The notes under the pieces are model-generated. The model was not told the origin of the DNA and searched no databases. It saw only the letters and a program-made list of their open reading frames with translations. This document shows, piece by piece, positions 1-5,367 of a stretch of 7,015 nucleotides of DNA (the stretch's first letter is position 1; every line of letters begins with the position of its first letter). Position numbers and translations under genes: made by a program. Location: positions 1 through 7,015 of the forward strand of contig CAMBSS010000198.1 of assembly GCA_945870465.1 (NCBI GenBank), in the 5' to 3' direction. The stretch comes from Bordetella parapertussis (GTDB lineage Bacteria > Pseudomonadota > Gammaproteobacteria > Burkholderiales > SG8-41).

Positions 1-63
1 GAAGGTATGGTTCGCGCGCGGCTATACGCGCTGCTCAGGTACATCGAACAATTGCAGGAATAA
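1..63 (+). CDS. C-terminal end of an unidentified rightward gene (partial)
   Basis: Frame 1 is open from the window edge to a TAA at 61-63 and encodes 20 residues (EGMVRARLYALLRYIEQLQE). They read like an amphipathic helix at the end of a protein. No family can be assigned from so little. It is called because the recognisable homology of the opposite-strand VOC fragment stops almost exactly at this stop codon, as expected if two unrelated sequences were joined here. A 20-codon open frame can occur by chance in GC-rich DNA, and the opposite strand is also open over 22-63, so the call is weak. The sequence left of the window would decide. Confidence 0.4.
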   Translation, partial: EGMVRARLYALLRYIEQLQE

Positions 64-177
64 CGCGCGGCCGCCGGCCTGCGGTTTGAAGCCGAGCAAC
101 TCCTCGATATATGCGGCGCCTTGCTCGAGCGTATGCGCGCCGATGATGAGGTGATCGAATTCGCAGGCGGCGCTCAT
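22..177 (-). pseudogene. Truncated glyoxalase-like (VOC family) gene, 5' remnant
   Basis: The ATG at 177-175 begins MSAACEFDHLIIGAHTLEQG. This resembles the N-terminus of VOC/Glyoxalase_3-type proteins: a first beta strand with a possible metal-ligand His (FDHLIIG), then a helix ending in ELLGFKPQAGGR. These proteins are normally over 200 residues; this frame ends at a TAG (22-24) after 51 codons. Familiar sequence stops near residue 37-38, and the last 13-14 residues (LFLQLFDVPEQRV) do not resemble the expected continuation. The start lies 10 bases after the stop of the leftward metallophosphoesterase gene, so the two would be co-transcribed. I see no good ribosome binding site. An N-terminal extension to position 279 exists but overlaps the upstream gene and is Ser/Arg-rich, so I reject it. 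Most likely a broken gene; a short functional peptide is unlikely. Confidence 0.6.
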
Positions 178-187
178 GGCGCGGCGA

Positions 188-1183
188 CTACGGCTTGGTC
201 GCGGGCTTGAACGGCGGAATGTTTTCCCGGATATAGACCGGTTTGAAGCTGAAGAGATCGGGGTCGTCGGTGTCGACATTTATCAGCGTGGCGTGGACCT
301 CGCTGTCGCCATGCACCATCAGGCGGGTCACGTTCATGATGCGCCGCCGTCCCGGTCCGATCAGCGGCTGGTCGATTACGAGGTGGTGCTGGTCGCCGTG
401 GATCAGCAGCACCGGCTTGCCCCAGGCGATGGCGTTGCTCTTTAGCGCATTCAGCGTGTCGTTGAACCCGGAGCGCAGATCTGTTTCGGGTGGTTCCTTG
501 TCGAACCGCAAATGCGCCTGGAACGCCAGCACCACGCCTTTTGCGTTTGTCTCCTGCGCGCGCGCGAAGGCAGCGTCTATCCACGCGAGATTGGCCGCGT
601 TGCGCTCGATGTATTCGTTGACCGCCGCCTGGTTGCGCTGCAGATTGTTGTTGCTGCCCGGTATATGGAGAGTCGCGAAGACTACGCCGGCGCGTTCCCA
701 GCGCGCGTTCTCGACGAATTTCGAGTACTGCGCATCGGTGCTCTGCGGCGTCACGCGCAGCGGCGTTTTGCCGAGGCTTTGCGTGGGCTCGGGGAAGAAC
801 ATGCGGCGCACGAACGCCAGGCGCTCGAGCGGATCCATGCTGCCGCTGTTCGGCCGGTGGCAATCCGTCCATTCGTTGTCGCCGGGCGTGTAGACGAGAG
901 GGCCTTCAAAGGTCGCGAACATGTCGCGCACCCGCGCGAACAGCGCGTCATCGCAGCGCGTCCGCCCGTTGATGATGTCGCCGACGTGAAAAGTAAACGC
1001 CGGCCGCATCGAGTTGACGCGCGCGATCACACGATCGAAGGCCGCGTAATCGCCCGGCAGGTTGTACGGCATGTCGCCGAGCGCCATGAAGCTGAAGCGT
1101 TCCGCATTGGCCATCGAGGGAAGCGCGAGTGCGGCGGCGACTAGCGCTGCGACGAAGAGCGAAGAAAAGCGGCCTGCGGGCAT
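188..1183 (-). CDS. Exported calcineurin-like metallophosphoesterase
   Basis: This 331-residue protein opens with a signal peptide: basic MPAGR, a hydrophobic stretch to about residue 22, and a likely signal peptidase I site after ANA (25-27). The mature protein should be periplasmic or secreted. Metallophosphoesterase landmarks follow in order: GD at 36-37 (ALGDMPYN), HVGDIING (66-73), GDNE (101-104, matching the family's GNH[D/E] block), TLHIPG (H173), AFQAH (H224) and GDQHH (263-267, the GHxH-like block). The family uses such residues to hold two metal ions and cleave phosphomonoesters or diesters; the substrate cannot be predicted. The first block lacks the classical DxH His (it reads GDMPY), so one metal site may differ. 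The ATG at 1183-1181 is chosen because an AAAGGA lies 5 bases upstream and the signal peptide starts there. An in-frame extension to 1306 would run into the start of pabB and bury the signal peptide. The truncated VOC gene follows after 10 bases. Confidence 0.85.
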   Translation of the reverse strand: MPAGRFSSLFVAALVAAALALPSMANAERFSFMALGDMPYNLPGDYAAFDRVIARVNSMRPAFTFHVGDIINGRTRCDDALFARVRDMFATFEGPLVYTPGDNEWTDCHRPNSGSMDPLERLAFVRRMFFPEPTQSLGKTPLRVTPQSTDAQYSKFVENARWERAGVVFATLHIPGSNNNLQRNQAAVNEYIERNAANLAWIDAAFARAQETNAKGVVLAFQAHLRFDKEPPETDLRSGFNDTLNALKSNAIAWGKPVLLIHGDQHHLVIDQPLIGPGRRRIMNVTRLMVHGDSEVHATLINVDTDDPDLFSFKPVYIRENIPPFKPATKP

Positions 1184-1188
1184 GGAGG

Positions 1189-1194
1189 TCCTTT
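1189..1194 (-). promoter_or_regulatory. Ribosome binding site deciding the phosphoesterase start
   Basis: The minus strand reads AAAGGA, separated by 5 bases from the ATG at 1183-1181. It supports this start, which also places the signal peptide at the N-terminus, over the upstream start at 1306. Confidence 0.6.
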
Positions 1195-1213
1195 GCGGGA
1201 TAAATCTGCAATG

Positions 1214-1242
1214 TTGACAGCGGTGTGTTGGTATTTTATGAC
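1214..1242 (+). promoter_or_regulatory. Sigma-70-like promoter for pabB
   Basis: A perfect -35 box, TTGACA (1214-1219), is followed after exactly 17 bases by TATGAC (1237-1242), which matches 4 of 6 positions of TATAAT. Transcription would start near 1249 and leave a leader of about 47 bases before the pabB ATG at 1296. It sits in the only AT-richer stretch between the divergent phosphoesterase and pabB genes. The opposite strand has a TAAAAT at 1238-1233 but no matching -35 box, so I call no promoter for the phosphoesterase. Confidence 0.5.
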
Positions 1243-1295
1243 AGTTCGTATGGTCGCTGGCGGCGCTGTGAAGCTTGGGGCAAAATACGCGTCCT

Positions 1296-2684
1296 ATGCT
1301 GCGCACCGAATTACCCTATCGCGCCGACAGCGCGGCGCTGTTCGAAACCGTTGCCGACCTGCCGTGGGCGGTGTTTCTCGACAGCGGCGGCCACCATCTC
1401 ACGCAGTCGCGCTACGACATCATCGCCGCCGAGCCGCACACCACGCTGGTGACGCGCGGCAAGTTGACGGAGATCCGCAGCGACGCCATCGAGCTGTCGC
1501 GCGAAGACCCGCTCGTATTGCTGCGCCAGTACCTTGAATTCGACCCTGCCGCGGCGTGCGATCTGCCGTTCACGGGCGGCGCGCTTGGTTATTTTTCGTA
1601 CGATCTGGGGCGGCGTTTCGAGCGCCTGCCGGCGTTCGCGGAAGACGCCGAGAAGATGCCGGAGATGGCGGTGGGTATCTACGACTGGGCGGTGGTCGTG
1701 GACCACCTGGACAAGCGCAGCTGGCTCGTCGCCCAGGGGCGTCGCGCCGACACCAAGGCGCGGTGGACCGAACTTGTGGCGCGTTTCAGCGCCGAGCTGG
1801 TGGAGCGCGCGCGCGTGCCGTTCCGCATCACGGCGCCGCTGGCGTCCAACCTTGCCCGCGAGCGTTACGCCACGGCATTCCGGCGAGTGCTCGATTTCAT
1901 ACACGCCGGCGATTGCTATCAGATCAATCTGGCGCAGCGCTTCGCGGCACCCGCCGCCGGTGATCCGTGGCTGGCGTACCAGGCTTTGCGCGTTATTAAC
2001 CCGGCGCCGTATGCGGCGTATCTCAATACGCCGCATGGCCAGATCCTGTCGGCTTCTCCCGAGCGGTTCCTGAAGCTTGAGCGCGGCAGCGTCGAGACCA
2101 AGCCGATCAAGGGCACGCGGCCGCGCGCCGGCCATCCGCGGGTCGATGCCGAGCTCGCGGCGGAACTGAAGGCAAGCGAGAAAGACCGTGCCGAAAACGT
2201 GATGATCGTCGATCTGCTGCGCAACGACCTGTCAAAAAACTGCGAGCTGGGGTCGGTCAAGGTGACGAAGCTTTTTGAAGTCGAGAGTTTTGCCACCGTG
2301 CATCATCTCGTGAGCACGGTTACCGGCACCCTGCGCCAGGGCCGCGATGCGCTCGATCTGCTGCGCGGCTGCTTTCCGGGCGGCTCCATCACCGGCGCAC
2401 CCAAGCTGCGCGCGATGCAGATCATCGAAGAGCTGGAGCCTGACCGCCGCGGCGTCTATTGCGGGGCGATCGGCTACATCGGCTGCGACGGTAATATGGA
2501 CCTGAACATCGCAATCCGCACGCTGGTATATGCGGGCGGCACCATCCGTTTCTGGGCGGGCGGCGGTATCGTGGCCGACTCGCGGCTCGAAGACGAATAC
2601 CAGGAAACGTTCGACAAGGCGGCGGCGATGTTGAAGTTGCTGCAGCAGACCGCAGGGGCTAACTTGGTGATGGGAAATGAATGA
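1296..2684 (+). CDS. pabB: Aminodeoxychorismate synthase component I (PabB)
   Basis: PabB converts chorismate, with ammonia from the PabA glutaminase, to 4-amino-4-deoxychorismate, the precursor of p-aminobenzoate and folate, in the cytoplasm. The 462 residues show an N-terminal anthranilate-synthase-I-like part (about 1-180; GALGYFSYDLGRRFE at 95-109) and a C-terminal chorismate-binding domain: AGDCYQINLAQRF (204-216), SASPERFL (252-259), PIKGT (270-274), SEKDRAENVMIVDLLRND (294-311), PGGSITGAPK (361-370) and AGGGIVADS (421-429). PIKGT carries the PabB catalytic lysine (K272); TrpE has PIAGT, so this is PabB rather than anthranilate synthase. There is no fused PabA or PabC domain, and neither gene is in the window. 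The ATG at 1296 is preferred over an in-frame TTG at 1275, which adds an unconserved-looking MGQNTRP; neither has a strong ribosome binding site. The last three codons and the stop lie inside repeat copy A. Confidence 0.95.
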   Translation: MLRTELPYRADSAALFETVADLPWAVFLDSGGHHLTQSRYDIIAAEPHTTLVTRGKLTEIRSDAIELSREDPLVLLRQYLEFDPAAACDLPFTGGALGYFSYDLGRRFERLPAFAEDAEKMPEMAVGIYDWAVVVDHLDKRSWLVAQGRRADTKARWTELVARFSAELVERARVPFRITAPLASNLARERYATAFRRVLDFIHAGDCYQINLAQRFAAPAAGDPWLAYQALRVINPAPYAAYLNTPHGQILSASPERFLKLERGSVETKPIKGTRPRAGHPRVDAELAAELKASEKDRAENVMIVDLLRNDLSKNCELGSVKVTKLFEVESFATVHHLVSTVTGTLRQGRDALDLLRGCFPGGSITGAPKLRAMQIIEELEPDRRGVYCGAIGYIGCDGNMDLNIAIRTLVYAGGTIRFWAGGGIVADSRLEDEYQETFDKAAAMLKLLQQTAGANLVMGNE

Positions 2685-2773
2685 GGAGTTGCTTAACCGA
2701 TAGACGAAGAAGCGGGATAGACGATAGACGGGTTTTCCGCCCTACGTGGCCTCGGGCCATCTCGCCTCTCGCC
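2673..2773. repeat. Dispersed intergenic repeat, copy A
   Basis: About 101 bases align with 5397-5496 in the same orientation. By hand I count 11 substitutions and one single-base gap; extending left to GATG (2669 and 5390) adds four matches and a 3-base gap. Shared blocks include GGAAATGA, TAACCGA, ATAGACGATAGACGGGTTT, CCGCCCT and CGGGCCATCTCG. A small hairpin is kept in both copies: TGGCC-TCG-GGCCA at 2747-2759 here. The sequence differences fall in loops and spacers more than in this stem. Copy A begins inside the last codons of pabB and lies between convergent genes. No T-run follows the hairpin, so it is not a standard terminator. Weak similarity may continue to about 2818 (TTTGCATTT in both). 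Confidence 0.85.
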
Positions 2774-2809
2774 CAGCGTCTTTCGGCATCTCAAACATCC
2801 TTCATCCTT
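2699..2809. repeat. Short tandem heptamers of three kinds in the convergent gap
   Basis: Three different 7-base words are each repeated head to tail: GATAGAC at 2716-2722 and 2723-2729 (with a third copy at 2699-2705), TCTCGCC at 2760-2766 and 2767-2773, and CATCCTT at 2796-2802 and 2803-2809. A 7-base period does not fit coding. The first two also occur, slightly changed, in copy B (5439-5452 and 5483-5496). The 136 bases from 2685 to 2820 hold no gene that I can see; these heptamers and the repeat account for most of it. Confidence 0.7.
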
Positions 2810-2820
2810 TGCATTTCTGC

Positions 2821-3777
2821 TTACGGCGCGCGCACCGATATCTCGAGCGGCCACGGATAATTGCCTGGCTGCACGCCGGGATTGAGCATGAACCGGTAGT
2901 CGAGCTGATGAAAAGTCGTGCGGCCGTGCGGAGCGTTGTTGAGTGCGGTCCCGCCGCCGGCGCCGATCTCGATCTGGCTCTGCAGCCCGGATATGCGCAC
3001 GGAGCGGAACATGTCGCTGTGCGGCCGGAACTCGACGATGAAGCCGTCCTGCGTGTTGGTGACCACGGAAAAGTTCGACGCGGCGGGCACCTCGACGTAA
3101 CCGCGCTCGACGTCGCGGGCGGTGATGGTCAGCACCGGGATCTGATGTTCTACCTGCATGCGGAAAAACGTCGCGATGCGCGCTCTCACCGTGACCTTCG
3201 CGGTGGGCGGCTCCGCGGCATAGATATCCTGCACTGGCGCCGCTGCTGCCAGCGACAGCGCCGTGACCAGCGCCGCCAAGACGAGCCTGCGTTGCAGTGA
3301 CAGGCCGTGCTCGACGTGGTGCTGAGTTGCGTGCCCGCAGGCGACCAGCGCGTCGCCAAGCCGCCCGCCGTGCGCCACTTGCCACTTGAGTGCGTTGATG
3401 AGCTGCTGGCGCGTGATCTGGCCGGTTGCGACCAGGATATTGCCGAGGGAGAGCCTGCCGTCCGTCGGGCGCTCGCCCGCCAGGTGGCGCTGAAACTCCA
3501 GCGCCACTTCGCGCTCTGCGGCGCTCAGATTGCTGCGCTCGACAAGTATTTCGCCGAGCTTGCGGCCGCTGTGGCGCTGCTCCGCCAGCGCTGCCGTGAG
3601 CTGCGGTTCGGTGATGCGCCCGGCCGCCTGCAACAGTTCGCCTAATCGAGCGCGTTGGCCGGCTGCCAGCATCAGCAGGTTGTCGAGCCGCATCGCGCCG
3701 TCGCCCCCGGACCCGGCATCGGCCAGACCGGTGATGCCCAGCGCTGCCAGTACGTTGTCGGTTTCCTGAATGTTCAT
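2821..3777 (-). CDS. Membrane protein with two tandem MshEN modules and a periplasmic beta-rich domain
   Basis: The 318 residues fall into three parts. Residues 44-162 hold four 24-residue motifs of the MshEN type (LG near the start, Gly at position 10, Leu at 17 and 21, Gln at 24): 44-67 (RLG...Q67), 73-96 (KLG...Q96), 110-133 (SLG...Q133) and 139-162 (RLG...Q162). Each pair is separated by exactly five residues, giving two complete 24+5+24 modules. MshEN domains bind cyclic di-GMP at the N-terminus of MshE/PilB/GspE-type ATPases; no ATPase part follows here. Motifs 1 and 4 look intact; motif 2 lacks the Gly and one Leu, and motif 3 has Ser for Arg. A transmembrane or signal-anchor helix follows (about 165-187), with Arg163-Arg164 before it predicting N-in/C-out. 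Residues 190-318 look beta-rich and end in LDYRFML...YPWPLEIS; I do not recognise this part. The ATG at 3777-3775 has AAGAGG 5 bases upstream; a longer frame to 3858 is Arg/Lys-rich and rejected. The PAS-EAL gene ends 99 bases upstream. Confidence 0.8.
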   Translation of the reverse strand: MNIQETDNVLAALGITGLADAGSGGDGAMRLDNLLMLAAGQRARLGELLQAAGRITEPQLTAALAEQRHSGRKLGEILVERSNLSAAEREVALEFQRHLAGERPTDGRLSLGNILVATGQITRQQLINALKWQVAHGGRLGDALVACGHATQHHVEHGLSLQRRLVLAALVTALSLAAAAPVQDIYAAEPPTAKVTVRARIATFFRMQVEHQIPVLTITARDVERGYVEVPAASNFSVVTNTQDGFIVEFRPHSDMFRSVRISGLQSQIEIGAGGGTALNNAPHGRTTFHQLDYRFMLNPGVQPGNYPWPLEISVRAP

Positions 3778-3782
3778 GGCGG

Positions 3783-3788
3783 CCTCTT
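3783..3788 (-). promoter_or_regulatory. Ribosome binding site deciding the MshEN-protein start
   Basis: AAGAGG on the minus strand lies 5 bases before the ATG at 3777-3775. It favours this start over the in-frame start 27 codons upstream, which has no comparable site. Confidence 0.6.
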
Positions 3789-3876
3789 TTTGCTTGTATG
3801 TTGCGCCGTCGCCCGGACGTCGCCTTGGCGCTATGATGGACTCTTTCTGGCGTTTCATGATGGCGTCTGGCGGCGC

Positions 3877-5367
3877 TCAGGCGGAATGCCCGATCGGCCC
3901 CGGTTTGCCGATGCCGAATCCCTGCGCGTAGTCGATCCCGATATCGCGCAGCAGCGCCAGCGTTTCATCCGACTCCACGAATTCGGCGATCGTGCGCACA
4001 CCCAGATTGCGGCAGGCTGCGGCAATCGCGCGCGTCTTGGCGAGATCGGAGCGTTCGCGCACGATGTTCTGGATGATGCTGCCGTCGATCTTGATGAAAT
4101 CAAATTTCAATTCGCGGAACGAGGCGAAAGACACCTTTACGCTGCCGAAGGCGTCCGCGGTAAAGCGGCACCCGCGCGGCTTCAATGCGTGCATCAATGA
4201 GTGCACGGCCCGGTAATGGTCGAGCAAATCGGGCTCGGCAATCTCGAAGCACAGGCTTTCCGCCGGCATTGCGTAGCGGTCGAGTTCACCCTCGACGTAC
4301 GGCGCGAATCCCGCATCGCATAGCGTCGCGCCGCAGAGGTTGACGCAATAAAGCGGCGTGCGCCACGCGCGGTTGTCGCGCCGCTTTTTCGCGCACCACT
4401 TGAGCAGGTTGCGCACCACCCAGCGGTCGATCTCTTCCATCAGGTTGTAGCGCTCGGCGATCGGAAAAAAGCCACCGGGCGGCAGCATGTTCTTTTCCTC
4501 CTCCTGCAGGCGCAGCAATACCTCCGCGATATCGCCGTCGCCGTCGCCAGCGGCGGGCGCCAGCGGCCGGATTTTCTGCGTGAATAATATGAAGTGATCC
4601 TCCTGCAGCGCGCGCACGAGCTGACCGCGCGGGTCGGCGCCGCTGATCAGCTGCTCGGTCATCGACTCGAGATAGACCGACTCGCCACTTGCGTTCGGCA
4701 CCACCAGCACGTCGCCGACAGATTCGACGGCAGCCGCGGGGGGCGCGGACCAGGCTTCCGCATGCGCCGCGACCAGCAGATAAAAGCCGGGCGGCCGTTC
4801 GGTTTCCGGCGGAAACGGCAGCAGTGTGACGGTGCAGTCTGTAGTTTCGCCGTCGAGCCGCCGCCAGCCGGTTTCACCCTGGGTTTTCCTGCCGGCAAGG
4901 GCTTCGGCAATGCGCGGCTTGAGTTGGCCGTACACGCCGGCACCGATCACGTCGCGCAAAAGCCGGCCTTCGATCTCGTCGCCGCTGTGTCGCCCCCACT
5001 GCGCAAACGCGCGGTTGTGCTGGTGGCAGCGCTCGTCGCGGTCAACGTACGCGATCATCACCGGCAGCGCATCGTTGATCAGCTGCAGGCGCGCTTCGGC
5101 CTGCATTTGCGCTTGCGACGCCCGCTCGCGCCGCGCGGCTTCGTCCGCCAGCGCTTCCTTTGTGCGCCGCAACTGCCTGGTTCGGCGCGCGATCATCCAT
5201 TGCGCCTTGGACGCCTGACTCGCGGTCGCGGCGGTCGCCGCTAACAGCACCCCGGAGAGAAATACAATCCACTGCAGGTCGAACAGCGTGAAGTATATCG
5301 TCACCAGCAGCAGCGCGCCGAGCAGCACCGTGAGCGCAACGCCCGCTAAAGGCAGCAACTTGCGCAT
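3877..5367 (-). CDS. Membrane-anchored PAS-EAL protein with a degenerate DAFG loop
   Basis: The 496 residues contain two transmembrane helices (about 5-27 and 30-50), a basic helical linker that is probably coiled coil (about 60-95), a PAS domain (about 94-205; LPVMIAYVDRDERCHQHNRA), a linker without a GGDEF domain, and an EAL domain (about 256-492). EAL enzymes hydrolyse cyclic di-GMP to pGpG using two metal ions. Here E282 (EVLLR), N343 (VNLCG), E375 (FEIAE), D405, K426 (KIDGS), E465 (AEFVES) and QGF (482-484) are kept. The canonical DDFG reads DAFG, so the second Asp, a ligand of the second metal, is Ala406 (codon 4152-4150). Activity is therefore probably weak or lost, and a receptor role like that of LapD or FimX is plausible. 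FimX controls type IV pili, which fits pilU two genes upstream. I see no Shine-Dalgarno before the ATG at 5367, and the upstream small gene's frame overlaps it by 22 bases. Confidence 0.88.
   Translation of the reverse strand: MRKLLPLAGVALTVLLGALLLVTIYFTLFDLQWIVFLSGVLLAATAATASQASKAQWMIARRTRQLRRTKEALADEAARRERASQAQMQAEARLQLINDALPVMIAYVDRDERCHQHNRAFAQWGRHSGDEIEGRLLRDVIGAGVYGQLKPRIAEALAGRKTQGETGWRRLDGETTDCTVTLLPFPPETERPPGFYLLVAAHAEAWSAPPAAAVESVGDVLVVPNASGESVYLESMTEQLISGADPRGQLVRALQEDHFILFTQKIRPLAPAAGDGDGDIAEVLLRLQEEEKNMLPPGGFFPIAERYNLMEEIDRWVVRNLLKWCAKKRRDNRAWRTPLYCVNLCGATLCDAGFAPYVEGELDRYAMPAESLCFEIAEPDLLDHYRAVHSLMHALKPRGCRFTADAFGSVKVSFASFRELKFDFIKIDGSIIQNIVRERSDLAKTRAIAAACRNLGVRTIAEFVESDETLALLRDIGIDYAQGFGIGKPGPIGHSA

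Noticed and set aside
512..1144. Long plus-strand open frame (210 codons) opposite the phosphoesterase
   Set aside because: Arg/Ala/Val-rich antisense shadow in GC-rich DNA; the minus frame has a signal peptide and motifs.
1275..1295. TTG start adding seven residues to PabB
   Set aside because: The added MGQNTRP looks unconserved and has no ribosome binding site; the ATG at 1296 fits the family better.
1311..2135. Long minus-strand open frame (274 codons) opposite pabB
   Set aside because: Arg/Gln-rich, low-complexity shadow of the strongly conserved pabB frame; no family features.
1296..2684. Anthranilate synthase component I (TrpE) for the chorismate-binding protein
   Set aside because: PIKGT with the catalytic Lys is the PabB form; TrpE has PIAGT.
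2747..2759. Hairpin as a rho-independent terminator of pabB or of the opposing gene
   Set aside because: The stem is only 5 bp and no T-run follows on either strand; the stem is better explained as part of the repeat.
3807..3824. Direct repeat CGTCGCC-CGGA-CGTCGCC upstream of the MshEN gene
   Set aside because: Two 7-base copies in GC-rich DNA are easily chance; no promoter elements are positioned around it.
4594..5244. Plus-strand open frame (216 codons) opposite the PAS-EAL gene
   Set aside because: Composition is that of an antisense shadow; the opposite frame carries PAS and EAL domains.
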